A stretch of DNA of 13,672 nucleotides from Nitrospiria bacterium (lineage in GTDB: Bacteria > Nitrospirota > Nitrospiria > JACQBZ01), in the NCBI GenBank assembly GCA_919901335.1, contig CAKKOZ010000014.1, positions 5,647 to 19,318 on the forward strand, given 5' to 3'. Positions 1 to 7,021 of the stretch are shown here, piece by piece. Within the stretch, counting starts at the first letter, position 1; the number at the start of each line of letters is the position of its first letter. The position numbers were made by a program, and so were the translations under genes. The notes under the pieces were generated by a model that saw only the letters and a list, made by a program, of their open reading frames with translations, was not told the DNA's origin and did not search any database.

Positions 1-18
1 ATCCCGGCCGAATACCGC

Positions 19-450
19 ATGTCCGCAAACGTTGTCGATCTGCCGCTGGCGATTCAACTGCCGGAGCCGCCCCCGACTTCGAAGCCTGAGTCGCCGTCGT
101 TTTCAACCCGGATGCGAAATTGGTTTCAAACCCAGCCCCCGGAATACCAGTTGATCATCGTCAGAATTATCCCCATTCTAATTTTGAGCCTGTGGGTCTT
201 GAACTTTTTCCGGAAGCGGTCCGAGAGCGTGTTCGCGAAGCTTTTGCTCCGGATGGGCATGCTGGCGATCGTGATCCTGTCGGCCTATCTGTGCTACTCC
301 ATTCTCATGCGCGCTCAGGCTGAAAAATGGATCGGCGCCGTTCCGGGAGTCAGCGATCTGATTTCCTCGCCCAGGCAAAGGGCGGAAGAATTTAAAAAAG
401 GGGAAGCCGACCGCCTCAAGAGCCTCGAGGATATCGCGAATCAGCAGTAG
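19..450 (+). CDS. Small two-helix membrane protein, hypothetical (possibly the C-terminal part of a longer gene)
   Basis: A 143-residue reading frame whose function I do not recognise. Residues 1-40 are polar and proline-rich. Two hydrophobic segments follow at about residues 45-63 and 75-97, and a charged, Lys/Glu-rich C-terminal tail of about 30 residues closes the protein. This suggests an inner-membrane hairpin with a soluble tail. The ATG at 19 has no Shine-Dalgarno sequence before it, and the frame stays open through bases 1-18 to the window edge, so the real start may lie upstream and this may be the end of a longer protein. It ends 28 bp before the rnpB promoter. The hydrophobic pattern makes a coding role likely, but nothing here identifies a function. 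Confidence 0.55.
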   Translation: MSANVVDLPLAIQLPEPPPTSKPESPSFSTRMRNWFQTQPPEYQLIIVRIIPILILSLWVLNFFRKRSESVFAKLLLRMGMLAIVILSAYLCYSILMRAQAEKWIGAVPGVSDLISSPRQRAEEFKKGEADRLKSLEDIANQQ

Positions 451-477
451 CCGATCCGCCCCTCGTTGTCCGTCAAC

Positions 478-506
478 TTGCAGTTCTGCCCCTGGTAGTG
501 TATAGT
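478..506 (+). promoter_or_regulatory. rnpB sigma70-type promoter
   Basis: The -35 hexamer TTGCAG (478-483) and the -10 hexamer TATAGT (501-506) are separated by exactly 17 bp. The expected start point, about 6 nt downstream, falls at 512, which is exactly where the 5' strand of the RNase P RNA P1 helix begins. The agreement of two independent signals makes this a confident call. Confidence 0.85.
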
Positions 507-511
507 GGCGC

Positions 512-969
512 TGCGTACTGAAGTGGTTCAGGTGATCGCGCCCCGCACGAACACGCGGGGTGAGGAAAGTCCGAGCTCCATAGGGCAGGATGCTGGGTAA
601 CGCCCAGGCCTCGCGAGGGGACGGAGAGTGCCACAGAGAACAGACCGCCAACGGTGAGGCGGAGATGGCAGGGAGCGAAAGCCATCTCAGGCTTCAATCG
701 GGCAAGGGTGAAACGGCGAGGTAAGAGCTCACCGCCCCGCCAGTGATGGCGGGGGCACGGCAAACCCCATCCGGAGCAAGACCAAATAGGTTCCGCTCGG
801 TCCCGCAAGGGACCCTAGGATGACCCGTCCGAAACGGATTACAATCCTGGGTGGAACGGGTTGGTTGCTTGAGGTCCCGAGTAATCGGGATCCCAGAGAA
901 ATGATCGCCGCCCCGACGGAGCGATCCCAAGGGGGACAGAACTCGGCTTACGAACCGCTTCAGTGCGCA
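512..969 (+). ncRNA. rnpB: RNase P RNA, bacterial class A
   Basis: This is the catalytic RNA of ribonuclease P, which removes 5' leaders from tRNA precursors. The hallmark 5' core GAGGAAAGTCCGAGC begins at 562, and the matching 3' core ACAGAACTCGGCTTAC begins at 936; together they form the P4 region. Other conserved blocks are GTAAGAGCTCACCG near 722 and GGAGCAAGACCAAATAG near 773. The ends are set by the closing P1 helix, an 18-bp pairing of 512-529 with 952-969 with two G-U pairs. The length of about 458 nt is a little above that of the E. coli RNA. The P15-P17 region typical of class A is present. A T-rich stretch (970-980) follows the 3' end, but I see no separate local terminator hairpin. 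Confidence 0.96.
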
Positions 970-1012
970 TTTTTATTTTCTCGCCTGGATCGCTCAGACA
1001 CTCAAAAAAATT

Positions 1013-1597
1013 ATGAACAAACTTCTTGAAAAAGCCATCAAAGAGTTCGACCGGATCAACGGGGAAGATCCCCGGCAGCAGAGGATCGGCAGGAAGTCGT
1101 ATGCCCGTGAGTTCATCTTTGCCCAAAAGGTCTATGCCTGGGTCGAACGGCTCAGTCCCTCGGCGCCCGAAGATATTCGGCTGGCGGCGCGTTCTCATAC
1201 GCTCCGGCGCTGGGAGATTCCAAGGAACGGCTATCGCATGGACATCGGCGGCTACCATCAATGGCGCTCGGCGACGGCGGCGCATGCGGCCGATGCCGCG
1301 GCCGATATTTTAAAGCGCGTCGGTTATCCGGATGTGATCGTGCGAGAGGTTAAGCGCATCATTGCCGGGCATCGCCACCCCAGCGACCCGGACACGCAAC
1401 TCCTGGAGGATGCCGATGTGCTGGCCTTTCTTGAAATTAAACTGGAAGATTATCTGGCCCGATGGGATGAGACGAGAGTTCGACGGATCTTGGAGGGCAC
1501 CTGGTCTAAAATGAGCCCTGCCGCCCGCGGGATGGCGCTGGCCATGCCGCTGGATCCGCGGGTCAAAAAACTGATCGCCGGCCTGCCGCAAAAGTAA
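1013..1597 (+). CDS. DUF4202 domain-containing protein
   Basis: A 194-residue soluble protein that matches the DUF4202 family over its whole length. Visible family features are the segment AARSHTLRRWEIPR (residues 58-71), a following YxxWR-type segment (YHQWR, 81-85), a His/Asp-rich stretch (GHRHPSDPDTQLLEDADVLAFLE, split around residues 119-141) and a terminal block containing TWSKMSP (153-159). The spaced His and Asp residues recall HD-type metal-dependent phosphohydrolases, but the catalytic activity of DUF4202 proteins is not known to me. No signal peptide or membrane segment is visible, so it is probably cytoplasmic. The ATG at 1013 lacks a clear Shine-Dalgarno sequence. The gene lies 43 bp after rnpB and may be read through from the rnpB promoter. 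Confidence 0.85.
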   Translation: MNKLLEKAIKEFDRINGEDPRQQRIGRKSYAREFIFAQKVYAWVERLSPSAPEDIRLAARSHTLRRWEIPRNGYRMDIGGYHQWRSATAAHAADAAADILKRVGYPDVIVREVKRIIAGHRHPSDPDTQLLEDADVLAFLEIKLEDYLARWDETRVRRILEGTWSKMSPAARGMALAMPLDPRVKKLIAGLPQK

Positions 1598-1637
1598 GTT
1601 GAGACGTGACGACCCATCCAACGGGGATCATTCATGG

Positions 1638-1985
1638 ATGAATCCGAAAAGGTTTCTTTCAGTGGGGGGGATGATGAAGACGAATGAGGAGATTGCCGGG
1701 GAATGCGCGTGGTGCGGCGGGGCGTTGAATCCCACGGTGCACGGCGTCGGATCGAGCGATTCGGAACCGGCCGGGAGCGGGGAGGTGTTTGTTCCGGTGC
1801 GGTTCGCGAGGTCCAATCGTTCCCTTTTTGCGGCTCCGGTTCGCCAGGGATCCCGGGCCTACAACGAGGGCTACCGCTTGATCTTCGCCTCCTGTTCCGA
1901 CGGCTGTGCACGGCAGCTCGATACGGCCCTGGCGGATGAAGAGGGCCGCTTCATCAAGCACACGATACTGACGCCGGCCGAATAA
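1638..1985 (+). CDS. Small cysteine-pair (putative zinc-binding) protein, hypothetical
   Basis: A 115-residue protein from the ATG at 1638. An N-terminal CAWCGG knuckle (C23, C26) and a later CSDGC pair (C86, C90) could together make a four-cysteine metal site. Between them lies a variable segment that contains an FVPVRF beta strand. No membrane helix or signal peptide is apparent. GGGGA lies about 10 nt before this ATG. Alternative starts are the ATG pair at 1671/1674, right behind a run of seven G, and a TTG at 1599. It sits 40 bp behind the DUF4202 gene on the same strand, so the two may be co-transcribed. I do not recognise a family, and zinc binding is inferred only from the cysteine spacing. 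Confidence 0.6.
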   Translation: MNPKRFLSVGGMMKTNEEIAGECAWCGGALNPTVHGVGSSDSEPAGSGEVFVPVRFARSNRSLFAAPVRQGSRAYNEGYRLIFASCSDGCARQLDTALADEEGRFIKHTILTPAE

Positions 1986-2031
1986 TCCTCACGACCCGGG
2001 GTATCATCCCACGCCGCAAGGCCGACCCGAT

Positions 2032-3213
2032 TCAGCCTGCTTGGAGAACGACGCATTTTAAATATTCCGTCTCCGGAATTCCAAGAACGATCGGGTGATC
2101 GCGGCCCTGGGTGCGCCAGGCGGTGATCGTGAAGGATCGCTTCGCATCGGCCGCGGCCGAGACGAGCATCTCGCGAAACATCTCATGGCTGACCAAGCGC
2201 GAACATGAACAGGTGACCAGGACGCCGCCCGATGAGAGCAACATCATCGCCAGCCGGTTGATCTCCTTATATCCTCGGATCGCCTCCTTGATCTTTTGGC
2301 GGCTCTTGACGAAGGCCGGCGGATCGAGGATGACCGTGTCGAACCGTTCACCGGCCGCATGAAGACGACGGAGTCCATCGAAAACGTCTTCCTTGACAAA
2401 ACGGCAGGCTGAACCGAGCCCGTTTCGTTCCGCGTTTGCCTGCGCCTGATGAATCGCCCGCTCCGAGCTGTCCATCCCTAAAATGGATTTCGCGCCGTAC
2501 CGGGCCGCGTGGAGCCCCCAGGCTCCGGTGTAGCAGAAGGCATCCAGCACGCGCGCGCCGCTCGCCCATCCCTCCAGGCAACGGTAGTTCTCGGACTGGT
2601 CCAGGAAAAAACCGGTCTTCTGACCTTCCCAGACATCCACCCCGAACAAGAGGCCGTTTTTCTGAATGACCACCGAGGGCGGGATCTCTCCATAGAGGAG
2701 TCGTTTTTCTTGTGGAAGGCCTTCGAGCGTTCGGACGGCGGTATCGTTGCGCGCGACCACGGCGGCGGGCTGAAAGCGTTTGATCAGTCCCTGGAGCACC
2801 GGCTCGGTGAGACGATCCATCCCCGCGGTGAGAAACTGAACCGCGAGGGCGGCGCCGTATCGGTCAACGATTAAGCCCGGCAGGCCGTCGGCCTCGCCGA
2901 ACACAAGCCGGTAAGCCCCTTCGCCGGGCCGCCATTGCTCCCGGAGAGACTGTGCCTTCGAGATTTTTTGGTCAAAAAAATCCTCGTTGATCTCAACCCG
3001 TTCCCGCGTGAGCAAGCGGACTGCAATGAGCGACTGCAGGTTGAAATAGCCGCGGCCGATCCATCCGCCCGAATGGTTTTTGACGTCCACGATTTGTCCG
3101 GGTTCGAGTTCTTTCGGCAATCGGATCAGTTCGTTCGAGAAGATCCAGGGATGTCCGGTCTTGAGCCGCTTGGCGGCTTGAGGTTTGATCGTCAGGATGG
3201 GGAGTCCGGCCAT
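2032..3213 (-). CDS. rlmI: 23S rRNA m5C1962 methyltransferase, RlmI (YccW) family
   Basis: A 393-residue class I SAM-dependent methyltransferase. In E. coli the family member RlmI makes 5-methylcytosine at position 1962 of 23S rRNA. The N-terminal part (about 1-75, with GHPWIFSNEL at 20-29) is the PUA RNA-binding domain. A linking domain follows, then the family signature QKTGFFLDQSENYR (198-211). The SAM-binding motif I is VLDAFCYTGAWG (222-233). DPPAF (297-301) and TCSCS (334-338) supply the motif IV and cysteine motifs used by m5C enzymes. Length and architecture are normal. The start is only 2 bp after the stop of the upstream beta-barrel gene, so this housekeeping gene is the last member of a long - strand operon of envelope redox proteins. 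Weak Shine-Dalgarno (AAAG); translational coupling is likely. Confidence 0.93.
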   Translation of the reverse strand: MAGLPILTIKPQAAKRLKTGHPWIFSNELIRLPKELEPGQIVDVKNHSGGWIGRGYFNLQSLIAVRLLTRERVEINEDFFDQKISKAQSLREQWRPGEGAYRLVFGEADGLPGLIVDRYGAALAVQFLTAGMDRLTEPVLQGLIKRFQPAAVVARNDTAVRTLEGLPQEKRLLYGEIPPSVVIQKNGLLFGVDVWEGQKTGFFLDQSENYRCLEGWASGARVLDAFCYTGAWGLHAARYGAKSILGMDSSERAIHQAQANAERNGLGSACRFVKEDVFDGLRRLHAAGERFDTVILDPPAFVKSRQKIKEAIRGYKEINRLAMMLLSSGGVLVTCSCSRLVSHEMFREMLVSAAADAKRSFTITAWRTQGRDHPIVLGIPETEYLKCVVLQAG

Positions 3214-3215
3214 CT

Positions 3216-3983
3216 TTATTCAAATTCCAGTTCAAGAATAGTCTTAATCACTTGGTCGTCGCTGTCCTCGGTCAGTCCAAACCCGTATCCCACATCCAGA
3301 TTCACGCGGTGACCGAACTTGAACCCCAGGCGCGGGAAGATGAAATGCTCCTGCTCGTCTTTTGGCTTCAGATCGCTTAGTTCGCCCATCTCGCCGTAAA
3401 ACTCCAGGCCCGGCGTGAGCCAGGACGTCGCCCGGACATACAGGCCCGCGGCGTACTCGAACTCCATTCCTTCGTTGACATCCGGCCCGCTGATCTTCTT
3501 GTCGAAAATGGGGTTTAGGATCACCGAGACCGGCCCGAGGTCTTTCTGGAGAATCACGCGTGTCTCCACCTTTTCTCCGTTGCGGTATTTCTGATAGGGG
3601 AGGTAGTATTCGACGTAGATCGCCCCGTCCAGGAACCGCTGGCCTTGCTCAAAGAAACGGTATCGCGCCCCGACCGCGCGCGCCTGGACGTATTTGAAAT
3701 CGCCGTCTTTCGGTTTCTCAAAATCGGCATAGGCCGAAACGGTCCAGTGGTCCGTCAGTCCGTATTCGATCTCCAACGAATGGCGCTGGAGGCCTTCTTT
3801 GTCCAGGTCTTCTCCAAAGTAATGATAGGTCTGATCCGATTTGATAAAATAGTCCCACCAGTAGACCAGCTCCACCTCTCCCTCGCTTGGGGTTTTGTAG
3901 GGATAGACCTTGAAATCGCGCGCCTGCGCCGGGAGCGCGAGGCCCAGCAGTGCCGCGACGATGAACCATGCCGTTCCTCTCAA
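3216..3983 (-). CDS. Secreted outer-membrane beta-barrel protein (transporter/porin-like)
   Basis: A 255-residue precursor with a clean signal peptide (1-21, ending AQA before Arg-Asp-Phe). The mature part consists of alternating polar/hydrophobic strands with many aromatic residues, as in YGLTDHWTVSAYADF, GARYRFF, AIYVEYYLPY and LGFKFGHRVNLDVGYGFG. This is the look of an 8-12 strand outer-membrane barrel of the kind often annotated as a putative metal transport or MetA-pathway outer-membrane protein. The last residue is not the classic Phe but Glu after Phe (ELEFE). Translation seems to start at a TTG (3983), because no in-frame ATG precedes the signal peptide; AAGGAGAG lies about 8-10 nt upstream of it. 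It lies 33 bp downstream of a cupredoxin gene and 2 bp before rlmI, inside the redox operon. Substrate unknown. Confidence 0.75.
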   Translation of the reverse strand: MRGTAWFIVAALLGLALPAQARDFKVYPYKTPSEGEVELVYWWDYFIKSDQTYHYFGEDLDKEGLQRHSLEIEYGLTDHWTVSAYADFEKPKDGDFKYVQARAVGARYRFFEQGQRFLDGAIYVEYYLPYQKYRNGEKVETRVILQKDLGPVSVILNPIFDKKISGPDVNEGMEFEYAAGLYVRATSWLTPGLEFYGEMGELSDLKPKDEQEHFIFPRLGFKFGHRVNLDVGYGFGLTEDSDDQVIKTILELEFE

Positions 3984-4016
3984 CTTCGGATCTCTCCTTT
4001 CATGAATGGGTATGGG

Positions 4017-4430
4017 TTAATGATCGGTCTCAATCAGAATCATTCCGTCCATTCCATGGTGACTGGGGATGCGGCACTGAAAATCAAACGGCCCGGGCGG
4101 CGGAGAAAGGAGCTTGATCCTGACCGTCGTGCCGGCCGCAATATCCACGATCTCGATTCCCTGACCGCGAACGACGTTCTCTCCGATCGCCACCTCGATC
4201 ATTTGGCTCTTAAAAAGCGCCGACCGGAATTGATGCGGCTCATGCCCCTCATTGACGATGACCAGCTCCAGCGGGCGATGCGCTTTCACCCGAATCCGAT
4301 TAGGGGTAAAACTGTACTCGTCCGCCTTGATCTCGACCGTCTGCCAGGTTTCCTGGGCAGGATTTTCAGTAACCAGGGCCCAACCAAGAACCAGCACGAC
4401 GGCAATCGTTCGTTTGTGATATCGCTTCAT
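4017..4430 (-). CDS. Periplasmic cupredoxin (type 1 copper-like)
   Basis: A 137-residue precursor: a signal segment (about 1-25, hydrophobic core IAVVLVLGWALV) followed by one cupredoxin fold. A complete set of type 1 copper ligands can be proposed: H66 in EPHQF, C119 in FDFQC, H124 or H125 in PSHHG, and M130 (or M127) in MDGM. This suggests a blue-copper electron carrier or a copper-binding protein in the periplasm. I chose the ATG at 4430 because it starts directly at the basic n-region of the signal peptide and has GGGA upstream. The frame is open to an ATG at 4499, but the 23 extra residues would bury the signal. It follows the other cupredoxin gene after a gap of 133 bp that contains a perfect TTGACA and an inverted repeat, so a local promoter is possible. 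A partner within the operon is not identifiable from sequence alone. Confidence 0.85.
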   Translation of the reverse strand: MKRYHKRTIAVVLVLGWALVTENPAQETWQTVEIKADEYSFTPNRIRVKAHRPLELVIVNEGHEPHQFRSALFKSQMIEVAIGENVVRGQGIEIVDIAAGTTVRIKLLSPPPGPFDFQCRIPSHHGMDGMILIETDH

Positions 4431-4464
4431 ATTCCCATCGGGCAGAGAAACGTGGCGCTCTACA

Positions 4465-4490
4465 TTGGCAAAGTTCATGCGCTTTGTCAA
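4465..4490. promoter_or_regulatory. Inverted repeat overlapping a -35-like hexamer upstream of the second cupredoxin gene
   Basis: Arms TTGGCAAAG (4465-4473) and CTTTGTCAA (4482-4490) pair at 8 of 9 positions around an 8-nt loop. On the - strand the second arm contains a perfect TTGACA (4485-4490). No convincing -10 lies 16-18 bp further on, so the promoter is uncertain, and an operator or mRNA hairpin is equally possible. The site lies 35-60 bp before the chosen start at 4430. Confidence 0.3.
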
Positions 4491-4563
4491 TCTGCGCAAC
4501 CAAACGCCCGCAGCCCACGTTGGCCAATGCGGTTGCGTGTGTTCAATAAAAAATAAAAGGTTG

Positions 4564-4989
4564 TTATCGGATCAGAAGGCGTGCGGCCATTCCTTCTTTA
4601 AAATGATCCTTCGGCGAGCGAGCACGGCAGGCGATCAGGAACTCCCCGGGCGACTCCGGTGTGAAGCGAAGCACGGCCTGGGCGCCGGGAGGAATTTCAA
4701 GCTCGGCCACTCCAAGAGTCTCGGTCACAATCCCGTGGACCACCACAGCCACACTCAGAGTCTGCAAGACCTCGGTAATGAACTCATGCATTACCTTTCC
4801 GTCATTGATAAGGGTGAGTTCAACTTCTTCACCCGCCTTCAGCGCGATCTGGGCCGGTTCAAAGCGGTACTCATGCATAACCATCGTGATCTTTTTGGGG
4901 TTGTCGCTTGCAATTTGTTCATCCGCCAAAGCTTCGAGAGAGCTGACCGTCAGTAGACAAAATACAAAAATCACTCGGATGAGCTTCAT
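4564..4989 (-). CDS. Periplasmic cupredoxin-like protein
   Basis: A 141-residue precursor with a signal peptide (1-22, ending ALA) and one cupredoxin domain. Typical family elements are YRFEPAQIALKAGEEVELTL (41-60), the ligand-bearing VMHEF (H68), and the C-terminal copper loop with C121, H129 and M134. The four ligands of a type 1 site are therefore present, but the gap between Cys and His (seven residues) is wider than the two to four usual in plastocyanin- and azurin-like loops. The expected role is electron transfer or copper/iron handling in the periplasm. The start overlaps the stop of the upstream membrane-protein gene (ATGA), and a strong AAAGGAG lies 8 nt before it, so the two are co-translated. 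The loop oddity leaves the type of copper site open. Confidence 0.85.
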   Translation of the reverse strand: MKLIRVIFVFCLLTVSSLEALADEQIASDNPKKITMVMHEYRFEPAQIALKAGEEVELTLINDGKVMHEFITEVLQTLSVAVVVHGIVTETLGVAELEIPPGAQAVLRFTPESPGEFLIACRARSPKDHFKEGMAARLLIR

Positions 4990-5483
4990 TTTCTTTCTCC
5001 TTTAAACCACATCTCGTATAATGGCACCCCGATCATGAGAAGTGCGCTTGTCTCCATGCCGATCCAGCTCGTCATCTGTAGGTAGGCAAAACCTGAGGCG
5101 ATATACTTGATCAGCCAGGGGCTTGCCAGGTCGGTCAGCGTGCTTCCGAAGGCCAGCAGGACGACGGCGGTCTTCATCGGTCTTTTGATGGAGGTGGCAA
5201 CGAACAGGTGGGCCAGGACCAGCAGAATCAGTCCCTCAGTAAAGGCATGGAAATGCGCTTCCTCCAGCATCTGACCGACGGCTCGGGGGAAGGCCTCTTC
5301 ATCGAGGTCCGAGCCGCGATAGTGGGACACGATCGAGTCGTAATCCGGTCCGACGCGCAGCAACCCCAACAATGCAATCGTAAAATAGCCGATGAACGCG
5401 AAGATCAGGAAGCCGGTGTAGACCACCTTCACTTCCGGGGAGCTGTTCGCGATCCGGAATTCTTTTTTACTGAAGTCTTTCAT
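4986..5483 (-). CDS. Four-helix integral membrane protein with transmembrane histidines, hypothetical
   Basis: A 165-residue protein with no signal peptide and four hydrophobic helices at about 20-42, 79-97, 103-125 and 138-160. Helix 2 begins with HFHAFTEG (H77, H79) and contains a second histidine, H92, thirteen residues after H79. That spacing is close to the His pairs that hold haem in b-type cytochromes, but only one helix carries such a pair. H54 lies in the loop before it (SHYRG). Binding of haem or metal is therefore a possibility, not a demonstration. The gene is translationally coupled on both sides: its ATG overlaps the stop of the ApbE/FMN gene, and its stop overlaps the ATG of the cupredoxin gene. 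AGGAG lies in front of the start. It could be the membrane link between the flavin protein and the cupredoxins. I do not recognise a named family. Confidence 0.75.
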   Translation of the reverse strand: MKDFSKKEFRIANSSPEVKVVYTGFLIFAFIGYFTIALLGLLRVGPDYDSIVSHYRGSDLDEEAFPRAVGQMLEEAHFHAFTEGLILLVLAHLFVATSIKRPMKTAVVLLAFGSTLTDLASPWLIKYIASGFAYLQMTSWIGMETSALLMIGVPLYEMWFKGERK

Positions 5484-7021
5484 GAATCATTCTCCTCGCT
5501 GATACCATAGACCACCTGGGTCAGGGCCAGGGCTTTTTTTACGGCATAGGCCGTGGACCGGGATGAGAGGGTCGCACCGCTGATGCCGTCAATGTCCCGG
5601 CCCAGTTTGAGAGGGGCCTCGACCGTTTTTCCGATGAACTGCTTCATGAACCGTTTGGAGCGAATTTCGGAACCCTGCGATTCGCGGTAGACCAGAACTT
5701 CCAACCCGATAATTCGGGCCTGGGGGCTGATACCGATCATGAACGTGATCGGCCGTTCTTTGCCGATGACATTTAAAACAACCGCGTGCCCGATCGTAAC
5801 GGCCGGGTCGGAACCGGTTCCCCGGTAGAAGGTGTAGGCTGTTTCCTTAATCTGTTTTCCGAGAAGCTCACTGATCCAGGCCTTCTGCTCATTTGTCAGC
5901 GTGACGGTCTCCCGGATGAATTCCCGACCTTCCGGCAGGATCTGTCGGAGAGCTTCTTCGGCCGTCATGTAAACCGCCCCTCCGGCCGGGAAAGGCTTTA
6001 AGACCAAGAGCCCCAGCGCCGCGAGCATTCCGGCCAGGAACCGCCGCCGGCCAAAACCGCTTTGACTCGCTTCGCTCCATCCCGGAGTGATTTGGATGGA
6101 AATATCGCCCCGATGTTCTTCCGCAAAACAGGCCTCCACGCCCGACTCCGACTGCAGGAACCCCAGACCCTCTTCGACGCCCATGACACAAGCGGCCGTC
6201 GAGAGGATATCGGCCTGGGTGGCCGTCGCCGCGATCACGGTGACCGAGGCAGGCCCGGCGGCGGGGTAGCCCGTACGAGGATCACAGATGTGACCATGCT
6301 GTTTCCCATTGTAAACGAAAAATTGCTCATACGCCCCGGAGGTTGAGACGGCTTGGTCGCAAATTTGCACGGTCTCTATCAAACGGTCCGGCCGGCGCGG
6401 ATCCCGGATGGCGATCCTCCAGCCCGCTTGCCCCATCGGCGCGCCTAAGCCATAGCCGCTGCTCCCGCAACTGACCCAGCCCCGCTCAATGCCATGCAAT
6501 TTTAAGACGGCAACGGCTCGATCCACCGCGTAGCCCTTGCCCATCGCTCCCAAATCCAGTTCGATCCCGTGCCGACCGATCGTCAATCGAGAACCTTCTT
6601 CATCCACGAGCAGATGACGGTAACCAACGCGTCCAAGCGCCGCTCCGATCTCCTCCGCGTTCGGAGGAGCCGAGCGCGGTCCATCCGGTCCGAAGCCCCA
6701 AAGACGGCTGAGCGCGCCGGCCGTCGGATCGAAGGCCCCTCCGGTCCGTTCGGCATAGCGCAACGCCTTTGCAATGACCCGGCCGACCTCAGGATCGACC
6801 GGCATTTCGCGCGGGCCGATGCCATGGTTGATCCGGGATATCTCACTATCCCCCCGGAAGCGGCTTAAAAGCGACTCGATCCGATTGATTTCATGAAGGG
6901 CCGCATCGATCGCCCGACGGACGCGAGCGGGAGGCCCGTGGGCGATTATCTCCCACGGACCTCCCATGTGAAAGCCCGTTCGTCGAACGGCCGGCTCAGA
7001 ACATGTAAGCGATGCCGACAT
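5480..7021 (-). CDS. Fusion of ApbE FAD:protein FMN transferase and a covalent FMN-binding domain, joined by a Tat-like segment
   Basis: A 513-residue protein. Residues about 10-315 form an ApbE domain, which moves FMN from FAD onto a Thr/Ser of a partner: RTGFHMGG (14-21), GAFDPT (95-100), GKGYAVD (161-167), HICDPRTGYP (244-253) and ADILSTA (270-276) are recognisable. Residues 324-345 read GRRRFLAGMLAALGLLVL and beyond, a twin-arginine signal or signal anchor. Residues about 350-505 form an RnfG/NosR-type FMN-binding domain with the flavinylation motif DGISGATLSS (478-487), T484 being the expected FMN attachment site. The protein therefore carries both the enzyme and its likely substrate. 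There is no N-terminal signal peptide, so the ApbE half should be cytoplasmic while the FMN half appears to be exported. The ATG at 7021 has AAGGAAGA upstream and overlaps the porin gene by 26 bp; ApbE homology before the next ATG (codon 19) supports this start. The end overlaps the membrane-protein gene (ATGA). Confidence 0.92.
   Translation of the reverse strand: MSASLTCSEPAVRRTGFHMGGPWEIIAHGPPARVRRAIDAALHEINRIESLLSRFRGDSEISRINHGIGPREMPVDPEVGRVIAKALRYAERTGGAFDPTAGALSRLWGFGPDGPRSAPPNAEEIGAALGRVGYRHLLVDEEGSRLTIGRHGIELDLGAMGKGYAVDRAVAVLKLHGIERGWVSCGSSGYGLGAPMGQAGWRIAIRDPRRPDRLIETVQICDQAVSTSGAYEQFFVYNGKQHGHICDPRTGYPAAGPASVTVIAATATQADILSTAACVMGVEEGLGFLQSESGVEACFAEEHRGDISIQITPGWSEASQSGFGRRRFLAGMLAALGLLVLKPFPAGGAVYMTAEEALRQILPEGREFIRETVTLTNEQKAWISELLGKQIKETAYTFYRGTGSDPAVTIGHAVVLNVIGKERPITFMIGISPQARIIGLEVLVYRESQGSEIRSKRFMKQFIGKTVEAPLKLGRDIDGISGATLSSRSTAYAVKKALALTQVVYGISEENDS

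Noticed and set aside
178..930. Open frames on the - strand across rnpB and the upstream gene
   Set aside because: They cross the highly structured RNase P RNA and have no recognisable protein features.
1986..2031. Terminator between the convergent genes
   Set aside because: Only a 3-bp GGG/CCC pairing and no T tract on either strand.
4431..4499. N-terminal extension of the second cupredoxin (start at 4499)
   Set aside because: It would place 23 polar residues before the signal peptide and cover the inverted repeat and -35-like site; the ATG at 4430 has a better ribosome site.
4518..4529. Palindrome TTGGCCAA
   Set aside because: Eight symmetric bases without extension are expected by chance in a window of this size.
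3645..4556. Long open frame of 303 codons on the + strand
   Set aside because: It runs antisense through the barrel-protein and cupredoxin genes, which have signal peptides and family motifs. Its translation is Arg/Asp/Pro-rich without motifs, so it is a shadow of GC-rich coding DNA.
5950..6060. Frameshift or artificial fusion at the ApbE/FMN-binding junction
   Set aside because: The frame is continuous with sensible residues on both sides. No stop codon is visible, and the downstream part has no ATG before its twin-arginine segment. Kept as a real fusion, though not proved.
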